Shown here: in pieces, positions 50,494-59,121 of the stretch
How the letters are laid out: every line of letters begins with the position of its first letter
Numbering within the stretch: position 1 is the first letter of the stretch
DNA from: Bacillota bacterium
GTDB taxonomy: Bacteria; Bacillota; Clostridia; Oscillospirales; Ruminococcaceae
Direction of reading: 5' to 3'
Length of the DNA stretch: 64,000 nucleotides
Assembly: GCA_023412215.1 (NCBI GenBank)
Contig: JAEYNX010000016.1
Location: 1 to 64,000 of the forward strand
Translations under genes and position numbers: made by a program
Notes under the pieces: model-generated
What the model was told of the DNA's origin: nothing
The model's database searches: none
What the model saw: only the letters and a program-made list of their open reading frames with translations

Positions 50494-51687
50494 TCATATT
50501 ACTTTGGCTTCAAACGAGCCGTCCTGCAATCGAATCGTTATTTTCTCTCCCGTTTGTACGGCTGTAGCGCTCTTGATTACGCTTTTGTCTTTGTAAGCCA
50601 CCGCATAACCACGTTGCAGCACCTTCAGCGGGCTGAGCGCGTCCAGCAAGCCTACATAAGCAGACGCACGGCTTTCATAAGCCGTCATTCTCTTCTGCAT
50701 AGCAGTATTCAGCCGTTCCGTGCTCTGCCGCAAGGCTTTCTGATGCTGCTTAAGCCTTGCGACGGGGCTAGCAGCCGTAAGGGCAGCCGAAAGAACATTC
50801 AGACGTTCCGACGATTGGTGCAGTTGTTTTATACAAGAAGCCTGCAGCTGCCTATGATAGGCAAGAAGCCTGTTTTGCAGCTCGGCAAGCTCCGGTACAG
50901 CCAACTCCGCGGCCGCCGACGGGGTAGGAGCCCGCAAGTCCGCCACAAAGTCGGCGATGGTATAATCGGTTTCATGCCCGATGGCGGAGATAACAGGGAT
51001 CGTGCTTTCATAAATGGCTCTGGCAATCCCCTCGTCATTGAAGCAAAAAAGGTCTTCATAGCTGCCGCCGCCGCGCGCAAGGATGATTACATCAATCTCC
51101 GCAAGCCCGTTTACCCTGTGCAACGCGCTTATAACGCTGCGCGGGGCGTCGGCGCCCTGCACCGTTACCGGGCAGAGCAGTACCTCGGCAATGGGGTAAC
51201 GGCGGGAAAGAATGCTGAGGATATCCTGTACCGCGGCCCCGGTTTTGGAGGTGATCACCGCGATACGCCGCGGCAGAAGCGGCAGCGCCTTTTTATGCTC
51301 ATCGGCAAACAAGCCCTCGGCACCCAAGCGTGACTTTAACTGCTCAAAGGCAAGCGCCAGGCTCCCGATTCCCTCGGGCAGCATATCGGTGCAGTAAACC
51401 TGATACTGCCCTTCCCTTTCGTATACCGAAATCTCGCCGCCCACCACCACAGACATGCCGTTTTCGGGCATAAACGGTACGGCGGACGCATGCGTTTTAA
51501 ACATGACGGCGCGGATGGACGACTGGCTGTCTTTGAGCGTAAAGTAAAAATGCCCGGAGGGATAATGGTTTTTAAAGTTGGAAATCTCCCCGCGCACCAT
51601 CACACGGCTGAGGTTCCGGTCACCCTCCAGTATGGATTTTATATAGATATTCACCTGTGTAACCGTCAAAACCCTAGCAGAGCCCAT
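50494..51687 (-). CDS. xseA: Exodeoxyribonuclease VII large subunit
   Basis: A 397-residue subunit with N-terminal OB domain (about 10-105; VRGEISNFKNHYPSGHFYFTLKD), catalytic domain (RRIAVITSKTGAAVQDIL, IILARGGGSYEDLFCFND, ISAIGHETDYTIADFVADLRAPTPSAAAEL), then a coiled coil and a C-terminal strand. ATG 51687 has GGAGG 5 nt upstream; an earlier ATG overlaps the SD. Confidence 0.96.
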   Translation of the reverse strand: MGSARVLTVTQVNIYIKSILEGDRNLSRVMVRGEISNFKNHYPSGHFYFTLKDSQSSIRAVMFKTHASAVPFMPENGMSVVVGGEISVYEREGQYQVYCTDMLPEGIGSLALAFEQLKSRLGAEGLFADEHKKALPLLPRRIAVITSKTGAAVQDILSILSRRYPIAEVLLCPVTVQGADAPRSVISALHRVNGLAEIDVIILARGGGSYEDLFCFNDEGIARAIYESTIPVISAIGHETDYTIADFVADLRAPTPSAAAELAVPELAELQNRLLAYHRQLQASCIKQLHQSSERLNVLSAALTAASPVARLKQHQKALRQSTERLNTAMQKRMTAYESRASAYVGLLDALSPLKVLQRGYAVAYKDKSVIKSATAVQTGEKITIRLQDGSFEAKVI

Positions 51688-51707
51688 GGCTGCCTCCATA
51701 GTTACGT

Positions 51708-52661
51708 TTAATCATCCTTCTTAAGCTGCCGTGCTTTCAGCGCGGTAAGGATGGCAATGCCGGCGGCATTGTCGCTTGAAAACTCCGGCTGTGCAAATAA
51801 TCCGCCGTATTTTTGCGTAAGATGTGCGCGGATGATGGAGTTTGACATCACGCCGCCCGCGTAGAGTAGCGGCAGGCTGCCGTACTTTGCGAGGGCAAGC
51901 TCCGTCATCTTATCTACCGTCGCCTCGATATAGGCAATGCAGTAGCGCGCGATATCGCACCTTGGAGCACCCTCGTCAAACATCCTTTTGCAGATGTTCT
52001 CAAGCCCCGACAGGCAGCAATCCTGCCCGCGGATGGTAGGGGTTACTTTATACCTCACAGTGCTTTCAAGCGCTAATTCCTCCAGATATCTTCCGGCGGG
52101 AAAGGGTAACCCTAACAGCACCCCTACCCGGTCTACCGCCTGCCCCGCTTTTAAATCAAGGCTTGTACCTATTTCGGTAACCTCAAGCAGATGTTCCCTG
52201 CCCGGCGTTACCAACAGGCAGTCGGTGGTACCGCCTGAAACATGGAACGCGATAAAACGTTCTTTAATTAGATCCAGCCTGTTTACCGAAAAGAGCGCCG
52301 CGACAATGTGCCCCGCCTGATGTGAGAAATCGTAAACGGGTACCCGCAGGGCACTGGCCACCGACACCGCGCTACATTCACCCACCAGAAAACAGGGCAT
52401 GTAAGAGCCGGAAACATCCCTCGGGCGTGCGGAATAACCTACCGCACTGAGAGTTGTACATGAAACAGTTTGAAATAGCTGCTCCATAATGCCCGAAAGC
52501 TGCTTTACATGGCTAAAAACGGCATCACTCTGCTTTAATCCAAGTGTACCTTCTTTTACGGGCAGCAGCTGTTTTTTATGCGTAATGGTACCGGTAATAT
52601 CGTCATAGACGGCTGCGGAGGTGGTATAGTTGCTGGTGTCTATCCCAAGATAGAATGCCAT
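51708..52661 (-). CDS. TsaD/Kae1-like protein, divergent paralogue
   Basis: A 317-residue protein of the ASKHA/Kae1 fold: N-terminal GIDTSNYTTSAAVYDD, a metal-like HQAGH motif (His 114 and 118, where TsaD has HxEGH), HVSGGTTDCLLVTPG, AGQAVDRVGVLLGLPFPAG and C-terminal YAGGVMSNSIIR with SSDNAAGIA. It resembles TsaD, the tRNA threonylcarbamoyltransferase, but is somewhat short and divergent, and lies in the nusB-xseA run rather than with other Tsa genes. Known in clostridial genomes as a Kae1-like protein of unknown role. Confidence 0.82.
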   Translation of the reverse strand: MAFYLGIDTSNYTTSAAVYDDITGTITHKKQLLPVKEGTLGLKQSDAVFSHVKQLSGIMEQLFQTVSCTTLSAVGYSARPRDVSGSYMPCFLVGECSAVSVASALRVPVYDFSHQAGHIVAALFSVNRLDLIKERFIAFHVSGGTTDCLLVTPGREHLLEVTEIGTSLDLKAGQAVDRVGVLLGLPFPAGRYLEELALESTVRYKVTPTIRGQDCCLSGLENICKRMFDEGAPRCDIARYCIAYIEATVDKMTELALAKYGSLPLLYAGGVMSNSIIRAHLTQKYGGLFAQPEFSSDNAAGIAILTALKARQLKKDD

Positions 52662-52668
52662 ACCGCCA

Positions 52669-53148
52669 TTACTCCTCTGTTTTATCCGGAGCCGGTGTTT
52701 CCGTCACTTCTGTTTGCTCCGGTACAGGGCCTGCGGCAGCGGCCTTTTGCTCTGCCTCAAGCTCCTTGGCGGCGGTGCCGAGCACCCCGTTTACGAAGGC
52801 CGAGTCGTCCTCCCCCGCATACTTCTTCGCAACCTCAACCGCCTCATTGATGGAAACACTCACGGGGATATCATTTTCATAGGTCATCTCATAAAGCGCA
52901 AGCCTTAACACCGCAAAAGCCACCTTCGAGATTCGGTTCATCTTCCACTTGGTTGAAAGTCTCTCAATGCGCGCATCAAATTCCTCGAAGTGTTCTACCG
53001 CATGCAGCGCGGCCTCCGCAGCAAAGGGCTCCAGTTTTAGCTCTCTGCTTTTTACGGCAAGGTCGATGATCTCCTGCATGCTTTCAGGACGAAATGATTT
53101 TTCAAATAACAGAATAAACGCCTGTTCCCGGGCTTCTCTACGCGACAT
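52669..53148 (-). CDS. nusB: Transcription antitermination factor NusB
   Basis: A 159-residue protein: RREAREQAFILLFEKSF, WKMNRISKVAFAVLRLALYEM and VSINEAVEVAKKYAGEDDSAFVNGVLG are the NusB signatures (about 1-135). The last 25 residues form an extra Pro/Glu/Thr-rich tail not typical of NusB. Follows the Asp23 gene. Confidence 0.94.
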   Translation of the reverse strand: MSRREAREQAFILLFEKSFRPESMQEIIDLAVKSRELKLEPFAAEAALHAVEHFEEFDARIERLSTKWKMNRISKVAFAVLRLALYEMTYENDIPVSVSINEAVEVAKKYAGEDDSAFVNGVLGTAAKELEAEQKAAAAGPVPEQTEVTETPAPDKTEE

Positions 53149-53202
53149 GTTTTGAGCATCCTTTCAGGTATTGTGAAAATCGGTTTTTATCCATAATACA
53201 AA

Positions 53203-53233
53203 ATAAGCCCTCCGCCTTTAAGGAGGGCTTACC
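53203..53233 (-). terminator. Terminator between the Asp23 gene and nusB
   Basis: Minus-strand stem AAGCCCTCC / GGAGGGCTT with an 8-nt loop, followed by ATTTTG. Confidence 0.8.
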
Positions 53234-53241
53234 GGTTCTGC

Positions 53242-53610
53242 TTATTGCTTATCGTCGGCATCATTAAAGATGATAGAAATCACATGCACATTCACCTTTG
53301 AAACCGCAATACCCGTCATGCTCTGCACCGAAGCCTTGACGTTGGACTGTATTTGTTGGGCAACCTCTTGTATCTTGGCGCCAGCCACGAGGTTAACATA
53401 GACGTCAATCACTGCCACATCGTCCCGCACCGAAAGCTTAACCGGCTTGGGAACAACAGGTTTTGAAACCAGCCCTTTAAAGCTTGTGGGCATAGATGCA
53501 AGCTCGGCTACCCCGTTAATCTCTCTGGTTGCGGTGCAGGTAATCTTCGAAATAACATCCTCCGAGATCTTTAAGCTGCCAACGGTATCCTTGATTGTAT
53601 TCTCTTTCAT
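53242..53610 (-). CDS. Asp23/Gls24 family envelope stress protein
   Basis: A 122-residue Asp23/Gls24 (YqhY-like) protein: LKISEDVISKITCTATREINGVAEL and a central VAVIDVYVNLVAGAKIQEVAQQIQSNVKASVQSMTG. Conserved next to nusB in Clostridia and Bacilli; its exact role is unclear. Starts with ATG after GGAGG (7 nt). Confidence 0.93.
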   Translation of the reverse strand: MKENTIKDTVGSLKISEDVISKITCTATREINGVAELASMPTSFKGLVSKPVVPKPVKLSVRDDVAVIDVYVNLVAGAKIQEVAQQIQSNVKASVQSMTGIAVSKVNVHVISIIFNDADDKQ

Positions 53611-53703
53611 GTAAACCTCCGTTTCGCCACCATTACCGGCATAATTGAATTATAATGATGTAATTGAACATCCAACTTATTGTAAGATACAGACAAAAAT
53701 AAA

Positions 53704-53745
53704 GTGGTATAACACCATTTGCTATAATGGTATTATACCACAAAA
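53704..53745 (-). terminator. Terminator of the spoIIIA operon
   Basis: Minus-strand stem GTGGTATAATACCAT / ATGGTGTTATACCAC (one mismatch) with an 8-nt loop, followed by TTTATTTTTG, starting 19 nt after spoIIIAH. Confidence 0.85.
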
Positions 53746-53759
53746 TGAGAAAGACACAA

Positions 53760-54371
53760 CTATTTTACCGGAATAATCGTGATATTTTCTGCCAGTACAT
53801 CACATTCTTTTATAACAATGTCCTTAATCTGCGCGGCTTCGCTGTTGAGCAGGCCGTCGGTTTTAACCACAATGCTGGCCTTGTCACCGTCTATAAACGC
53901 AATGCAGTCGTCAAAGCCTTTGGCCTTAATCAGGCTCTCGATATTGCTCTCGGCGTCAATGGCGTCGGAAAGGCTCGCCGCCGTCGCAATGGCGATGTTC
54001 TTTTCATCCTCGCTCACCTGTGAGTCTTTTAAGATATCCTGCAAGGTTTCTACCGCTTCATCGCGGCTTTGCTTTTTGTTCAGGCGCGCCTCTATAAAGT
54101 AATCCTCTCCGGCTTCGTTGCTTAAAGCTGCCTGCGCCGCGTCGGTGGCATCGTCGGTAATGCCTGTAATATCGGTAACGTCTACAGCATCCGCGGGTGC
54201 TTCATCCTCATTGGCGACAAACTGCGCCTCGCCGTAGTTCTTGGAAGCCTCCACATCATCTGTTAAGGTCAAGTCCTTGCCTGTTTTGGAGAACTGCCAG
54301 TTTAGATAAATGGCAACCCCCAGCGCCAACACCAGTGTAGCGAGTAATATCTGTCTTTTCCCAAATACCAT
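53760..54371 (-). CDS. spoIIIAH: Stage III sporulation protein AH
   Basis: A 203-residue single-pass protein: N-terminal helix (about 7-24; ILLATLVLALGVAIYLNW), an acidic Asp/Ala-rich linker, and a C-terminal ring-building YscJ/FliF-like domain (about 95-203; YFIEARLNKKQSRDEAVETLQDIL, GFDDCIAFIDGDKASIVV). In the mother cell it meets forespore SpoIIQ to form the feeding channel. ATG 54371 has GGGAGGA 9 nt upstream. Confidence 0.93.
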   Translation of the reverse strand: MVFGKRQILLATLVLALGVAIYLNWQFSKTGKDLTLTDDVEASKNYGEAQFVANEDEAPADAVDVTDITGITDDATDAAQAALSNEAGEDYFIEARLNKKQSRDEAVETLQDILKDSQVSEDEKNIAIATAASLSDAIDAESNIESLIKAKGFDDCIAFIDGDKASIVVKTDGLLNSEAAQIKDIVIKECDVLAENITIIPVK

Positions 54372-54396
54372 AAGTACGATTCCTCCCAACCGATAA

Positions 54397-54984
54397 TTAT
54401 TTTTCGTTAGACATTTTTGTGACGCAAACCCTGTTCGACCCTATGTCAAGCGCCGTGGTCACCGCGTCAATAATTCGTGACCGCACTGTCGTATCATCAC
54501 CGCCTTCACATACCACCACAACCCCTTTTATTAGCGGCGCCTTTTGCGTTGTAAGCAGCGCCTGCTTTCCTTCGGAGCCATCTACAAAGATATACTTCTC
54601 CTCGGTACTGTCCTTCTGGGTTGTTTTGGTGCCTTGCCCGTCCTGGGCATCCCTGGTTACGTCCGTATTGCTTTTTTCCTCTTTGGCGTACACATATTCG
54701 GCGCTGCTTTCCAGCGTAACCATTACTTTAGCTTTCCCTACGCCCTCAATGGCTGTAACCATATCGTAGATCTGCTGCTCAATCACCTGATTGCTTTCGG
54801 TAAAGGTGCTGTTACTATCGGTACCAGCTGCCTTCTTTTCCTGCTTGGGGGCGATTATGTCCGAAAGCAGGATGAGAACAATGCCGAGCACCCCGATAAA
54901 AACAATGACCTTTACCTTTTTGTCGCCTTTTAAAAAGTCTAATAGCTTTTCTTTAAAGCCCGCAGCGTTTTGCTTTCCTGACAT
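54397..54984 (-). CDS. spoIIIAG: Stage III sporulation protein AG
   Basis: A 195-residue single-pass protein: helix at about 25-43 (KVIVFIGVLGIVLILLS), then an extracytoplasmic ring-building domain with VEGVGKAKVMVTLESS-like strand (IEGVGKAKVMVTL), an insertion rich in T, D and Q, and APLIKGVVVVCEGGDD. ATG 54984 has GGAGG 5 nt upstream. Confidence 0.93.
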   Translation of the reverse strand: MSGKQNAAGFKEKLLDFLKGDKKVKVIVFIGVLGIVLILLSDIIAPKQEKKAAGTDSNSTFTESNQVIEQQIYDMVTAIEGVGKAKVMVTLESSAEYVYAKEEKSNTDVTRDAQDGQGTKTTQKDSTEEKYIFVDGSEGKQALLTTQKAPLIKGVVVVCEGGDDTTVRSRIIDAVTTALDIGSNRVCVTKMSNEK

Positions 54985-55000
54985 ATCGTCCTCCACAAAA

Positions 55001-55483
55001 TCAGGTATCGGATGACTGGGTAAAGGTTATATTCACCCGATTGCCTGTTTTTTGGCTTATATACTCTCTTATCTCCGTTTCACGCGAAATAAATCCGGGC
55101 GGTAAAACAATATCTATCTGACTAATAGATATGCTGGCATTGTCCGCAGTATTATACCTAATTGAAATATTTTCAGCCCCGACGCCAATCTCTTTCAGTA
55201 GGGCATCAACCTTTACTGAAACGGCGCCGGACACCTGTTCATCCACCGTGGTTGTGAGACTATTCTGCACCTGCTGCATCTCCTCTTTGGCATCCTGCGC
55301 AAGCGTCAGGTGAATTTCGGGGAAGTGCAGGATAACCGGTGAGATGATACAGCTTAAAAAGAAGGCCGCTATCACCAGCTTCATGATTTTTTCAAGGCTG
55401 GTGTTGGGGATAAGCAGGTTCATCACGCCGCCGGCGACAGCGGCAACACACAGGGATATTGCCCATACCTTCAGGTCCGCCAT
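55001..55483 (-). CDS. spoIIIAF: Stage III sporulation protein AF
   Basis: A 160-residue protein with two N-terminal helices (about 5-25 and 33-53; LIPNTSLEKIMKLVIAAFFL) and a soluble C-terminal ring-type domain ending NITFTQSSDT. Membrane part of the SpoIIIA-SpoIIQ channel. Between AE and AG. Confidence 0.92.
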   Translation of the reverse strand: MADLKVWAISLCVAAVAGGVMNLLIPNTSLEKIMKLVIAAFFLSCIISPVILHFPEIHLTLAQDAKEEMQQVQNSLTTTVDEQVSGAVSVKVDALLKEIGVGAENISIRYNTADNASISISQIDIVLPPGFISRETEIREYISQKTGNRVNITFTQSSDT

Positions 55484-55512
55484 GAAACGGGCTCACTTCC
55501 TTCTTTTCGGCA

Positions 55513-56667
55513 TTACATTGCGCCTGAGCTGATGACAAGGGTAATGGTAGTGGCGACGATAAGCAGCAACGCAAAGCAGAGTATTACCGCCAGCAGCAGC
55601 GAAACCGCCGTAGCGGAGGATTTTAACACCTCGCTGACCGGCTTTAGGTCAAAGATATCGCTCACGGCCGCCGCGATATTGAGCGTAAGGTACCAGATGG
55701 CGGCATCGATTAAAACCGGCAGAAAGATGATGGCGGCGGCAATGATGCCAAACCCGCCCACGACGCTTTTAAGCAGCGAGATGCAGCCGCCTACAGAGGC
55801 TACGGCATCGGATAAAGCGCCGCCCACAATCGGGACAAAGCTGCCGACCAAAAACTTGCCCGCCTTGATTGCCACAGTGTCGGCACCCGTAGAGACGATG
55901 GTTTGCACCCCCAAAAGCCCGACAAAGATGGTGATAATAAACCCTAAAACCCATGTTGCACAGCTCTTGAGCATCTTGGCCGCACCCACAAGATTGAGCT
56001 GGGGTGAAACCGCCGAAACGATGCAAAACGCCAGATAGATACAAAGCAGCGGCACCACAGTGGTGGAGGCGATCTGCGAAACCAGCTCGGCAGCCGTAAA
56101 CAAAAATAGGCTGTAGGTGGAGGCCGTAACAGGCTGCCCCGATACCGCCATAATACCGGATAGCACCGGCACGAACCCCAGCATAAAGTTGGCACAATCG
56201 TAAACGGCCCGTGAGGTTCTTTCTATACAGGACCAGATGGGGGTGATAATACCCGCCACGATACACAGTACCGAAACGGTGGTAAATACCCCGCCGATGG
56301 GCTTTTGCAAGAAGCCTTCTTTAAACCCGTCCACCAGTGAGCATAAAAGGATAATGCCCAAGATAGAAAAGAACAGAATCTTTGGCTTAGAAAGCGTATC
56401 CTTTACCATGAGCCATAGGACGTTAAAAAACTGTGAGGGCTCGAGCGAAAGCAGGCTGCCCGGTGTAAGCTGGTCAACGCCTAGCTCACGCAGATACGCC
56501 TGTGTTTCACTCGGCAGCATAAACACCAGTTCACCCGCGCCGCTCGCCTCCAGCTGCTGCTCGAACAATTCTTCGGTCGGTGGCGGTTCTACAGTATCGG
56601 CCGGTTCAGCATAAACCGGGGTAGTCAGCAGTAGCACCAGTGCAATGAACAGCAATAACCTTTTCAT
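55513..56667 (-). CDS. spoIIIAE: Stage III sporulation protein AE
   Basis: A 384-residue polytopic protein: cleavable-looking signal (LLLFIALVLLLTTPVYA), a short extracytoplasmic part with LRELGVDQLTPGSLLSL, then about eight hydrophobic segments from residue 90 onward, including the conserved FVPVLSGIMAVSGQPVTAS and GSFVPIVGGALSDAVASV. ATG 56667 is chosen; the frame is open for 77 more codons of Arg-rich, unlikely protein overlapping spoIIIAD. The recurrent core motif ends 10 nt upstream. Confidence 0.94.
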   Translation of the reverse strand: MKRLLLFIALVLLLTTPVYAEPADTVEPPPTEELFEQQLEASGAGELVFMLPSETQAYLRELGVDQLTPGSLLSLEPSQFFNVLWLMVKDTLSKPKILFFSILGIILLCSLVDGFKEGFLQKPIGGVFTTVSVLCIVAGIITPIWSCIERTSRAVYDCANFMLGFVPVLSGIMAVSGQPVTASTYSLFLFTAAELVSQIASTTVVPLLCIYLAFCIVSAVSPQLNLVGAAKMLKSCATWVLGFIITIFVGLLGVQTIVSTGADTVAIKAGKFLVGSFVPIVGGALSDAVASVGGCISLLKSVVGGFGIIAAAIIFLPVLIDAAIWYLTLNIAAAVSDIFDLKPVSEVLKSSATAVSLLLAVILCFALLLIVATTITLVISSGAM

Positions 56668-56707
56668 GGCTCTCTTTTCCGTTCCGCCGCGGCTGCGGCA
56701 CATACTT

Positions 56708-57100
56708 CTATCCTGCGGAGATGAGTGTTTTCGCAACCTCAAGAATCTGCTTAAAAAGCGGCAGCGACTGCAGCAGCACCGCAATCTTGCCCGCGGTTTC
56801 CACCTTGGTGGCGATGGTCCCCGCGCCCGAATCACGGCACACGTCCGCCGCCAGCTGCGTGATAAAACAGATGCCGAGGCATTTAAAAAGGATGACAATA
56901 TATTCGCTGGGCATGTTGGTGGACTCGATCAATTCCTCGACCTGCGACAGGATGGGCGCCGCAGCGGTAAGCACCAGCAAGAGGATGACGATCCCCGCGC
57001 CGAGGTTGATCAAAACGGAATACTCCGGCTTGTACTGCTTGAGCAGCACCGAGATGGCAGCCGCGATGATGGCAGCGCCTGCAATGGTGATGATGTTCAT
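56708..57100 (-). CDS. spoIIIAD: Stage III sporulation protein AD
   Basis: A 130-residue membrane protein with four hydrophobic segments; contains EYVIILFKCLGICFITQLAADVCRDSGAGTIATKVETAGKIAVL, whose conserved core CRDSGAGTIATKVE is typical. Two nt after spoIIIAC; its SD lies within the end of AC. Confidence 0.93.
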   Translation of the reverse strand: MNIITIAGAAIIAAAISVLLKQYKPEYSVLINLGAGIVILLLVLTAAAPILSQVEELIESTNMPSEYIVILFKCLGICFITQLAADVCRDSGAGTIATKVETAGKIAVLLQSLPLFKQILEVAKTLISAG

Positions 57101-57102
57101 GG

Positions 57103-57297
57103 CTACAGCCCAAACACGCTTTTTACCGTCTCAAACAGGTTGCTGATTTCATAGATGATCATCATCAGTACGACAATCAGCCCCGCAAGCGTCGTCATCA
57201 TCGCCTGCTCCTCCCTGCCCGAGCGGATAAGCACCTGATTCAGCACGGCCACAATGATCCCGATTGCCGCAATCTTAAAGATTAAATCCACTTCCAT
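57103..57297 (-). CDS. spoIIIAC: Stage III sporulation protein AC
   Basis: A 64-residue protein with two helices (about 4-22 and 33-52): DLIFKIAAIGIIVAVLNQVL and TLAGLIVVLMMIIYEIS. ATG 57297 (GGAG 9 nt upstream) is preferred to ATG 57312. Confidence 0.92.
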   Translation of the reverse strand: MEVDLIFKIAAIGIIVAVLNQVLIRSGREEQAMMTTLAGLIVVLMMIIYEISNLFETVKSVFGL

Positions 57298-57350
57298 AGC
57301 CTTAAGCTCCATTCCGTCTTCTGTAATTTAAGCCTGTTTTCAGGCATTCT

Positions 57351-57863
57351 CTATATGATAAGCACGGCCAGTCCGATGCCCGCAAGCACCCCCAGCGTGG
57401 TATACATCTTAGCGTGCGCCGTGCTCTCACTTCTGGCCTTTTCGTGGCTCTGGGTAAACATTTTTTGATAAAGGGCGATGGTTTTCCCCTGCTCCTCCGA
57501 GTCGGTGGTACCGATGTACTCGCCTAACGCGTAAAGGCGGTTCATGTCCTCGTCGCCGAGCAGTATGGCGTTTTTCCCTTGGGTAACGGCTGTGCGCCAA
57601 GCCTCCGGGAAGGGTACCCCCACGCGCAGATCATCCCTTACCTGCTTAAGAAACCGCAGGCTGTCAAAACGCTCGGAATCGGCCAATGACGCAATGATCT
57701 CGGCCACCGGCATTCTGGTGTAGCTGATCTGTGATGAAAAAAAATCGAGCATCTCCATGACCTTCTCAAGGTAGTTCGCCCGGTCTAGCAGCCTGCGGCA
57801 CATGGATACTCCAACCGCCGAGCAGGTTATGATTATACAGATGGCCCCGCCTACTCTGAGCAT
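57351..57863 (-). CDS. spoIIIAB: Stage III sporulation protein AB
   Basis: A 170-residue protein with an N-terminal helix (about 5-22), a soluble helical domain of GspF type (LDFFSSQISYTRMPVAEIIASL, GEYIGTTDSEEQGKTIALY) and a C-terminal helix. ATG 57863 has AGGTGA upstream. Its first 98 nt overlap the 3' end of spoIIIAA in another frame. Confidence 0.93.
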   Translation of the reverse strand: MLRVGGAICIIITCSAVGVSMCRRLLDRANYLEKVMEMLDFFSSQISYTRMPVAEIIASLADSERFDSLRFLKQVRDDLRVGVPFPEAWRTAVTQGKNAILLGDEDMNRLYALGEYIGTTDSEEQGKTIALYQKMFTQSHEKARSESTAHAKMYTTLGVLAGIGLAVLII

Positions 57864-58803
57864 TCCATTCACCTGCCTTAATAATCTCTTTGATCTTTCC
57901 GGGAGCGTCCGCGCCGTGCAGAAACACGATGTTCGGAAATGCGCCCAAGGTAATCAGACGCATAATCTGTTTTTTATGCCGCAGCTCGTCTATATCGGTA
58001 GCATGGGCGGAGGCCACTACGCACACCCCGCAGTTCAAGCCCGTTTGTATCGCCTTGGCCTCTTCCTCGCCGCCGATTTCATCGCAGATAATCACATCGG
58101 GCGCAAGACATTTTACCGCAATCATCAACCCTTCGCCCTTGGGGTAGCCGTCCAGCACATCACACCGCGGGCCTAGGCTGTTTTCTGCCTGTCCGCAATG
58201 CGTGGCGGCAAGCTCGCCTCGTTCGTCCACGACGGCCACCCGCGTATTGTTTATTGAAAGCTGACGCGCAAGATCGCGCAGCACCGTCGTTTTTCCGCTG
58301 GCGGGCACCCCGCATACCAGCAGACCGGACAGCCCCTGCGACAATACACGGCTGAAAATCTCATCGGCGGCGCCGTTAATCTCACGCGCCACGCGAATGT
58401 TGACGGATGAAATATCCCTTAGGCCGGTTATCTTGCCGTCCTCCACGACCGCCGTACCGCAAACCCCCGCCCTGTGGCCATTTTTTACGGTAATAAACCC
58501 GGACGCAATCTCGTTTTGATGGCTGTATACGGAATACCCGCACAATTTTTTAAAGCATTCGTTTACTTCATCCTTGGTGACAAAGAGCGATTGCGGTGTT
58601 TGCGCCTCCGAGAGGCTGCCGTCGCTTTGAAACAGCCAATCCGCCGAAACAAGGTTTACCGCAAGCGGTTTTCCCACGCGCAGGCGGATCTCCCGCACTT
58701 GCCCTTTTTTAACATCGGCCAGATTTTTTATGTACATACTGAGCCGAGGGGGCAAAAAGCCTGCCGCATCGTCTACGCGCTGTACGTTTTCCGCCAGTAC
58801 CAC
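57766..58803 (-). CDS. spoIIIAA: Stage III sporulation protein AA, with extended C-terminus
   Basis: A GspE/VirB11-like secretion ATPase of 345 residues: Walker A CGVPASGKTTVLRDL (about 163), VAVVDERGEL, Walker B-type DVIICDEIGGEEEA and ASAHATDIDEL. The last 33 residues (after IKEIIKAGEW) run out of frame over the start of spoIIIAB and are probably an extension absent in relatives (B. subtilis about 307 residues). GTG 58803 has AGGAG 8 nt upstream; ATG 58809 and GTG 58812 are alternatives. Confidence 0.93.
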   Translation of the reverse strand: MVLAENVQRVDDAAGFLPPRLSMYIKNLADVKKGQVREIRLRVGKPLAVNLVSADWLFQSDGSLSEAQTPQSLFVTKDEVNECFKKLCGYSVYSHQNEIASGFITVKNGHRAGVCGTAVVEDGKITGLRDISSVNIRVAREINGAADEIFSRVLSQGLSGLLVCGVPASGKTTVLRDLARQLSINNTRVAVVDERGELAATHCGQAENSLGPRCDVLDGYPKGEGLMIAVKCLAPDVIICDEIGGEEEAKAIQTGLNCGVCVVASAHATDIDELRHKKQIMRLITLGAFPNIVFLHGADAPGKIKEIIKAGEWNAQSRRGHLYNHNLLGGWSIHVPQAARPGELP

Positions 58804-58837
58804 ATCCATCACTCCTGCTTGTACTACCTGCTACTGC

Positions 58838-59030
58838 AATACTAATTCTTCTTTAAAAAAGCGATGAAATCGCTTTTTTAAACCCCGCCTTCGGCGGAGA
58901 GCAACAACGCCTTGCGTTGTTGCAGAATGAGTATTGAACGGTAATTCTGCGGCTAAAGCCGCCCGCGCCGTTTTTATAACGGCGTATTTGAAAGGGGGTT
59001 TTATCCCCTTTTCAAATGGAATTTAGTATA
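58838..59030. repeat. MITE-like inverted-repeat element R2
   Basis: A 193-nt element bounded by AATACTAATTC and GAATTTAGTATA, with four nested hairpins (for example GCGATGAAATCGC, CCGCCTTCGGCGG, CAACGCCTTGCGTTG, GCGGCTAAAGCCGC). Its reverse complement shares inner blocks with R1. No ORF. It ends 35 nt upstream of spoIIIAA, so it makes up that gene's upstream region. Confidence 0.78.
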
Positions 59031-59059
59031 ATATATTCACCTGCCGAACTTTTAGAACA

Positions 59060-59096
59060 GCAAAAAACAGGAAGGCATCTGCCTTCCTGTTTTCAG
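59060..59096 (-). terminator. Terminator after secF
   Basis: Stem AAAACAGGAAGGCA / TGCCTTCCTGTTTT with a 2-nt loop core, followed by TT on the minus strand. About 26 nt after the secF stop. Confidence 0.85.
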
Positions 59097-59121
59097 TGAA
59101 TGATTGTATTTTTATATATGC

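Noticed and set aside
55513..56898. A longer spoIIIAE starting at 56898
   Set aside because: The extra 77 residues are Arg/Ser/Cys-rich and overlap spoIIIAD antiparallel in frame choice; the signal peptide starts at the ATG 56667.
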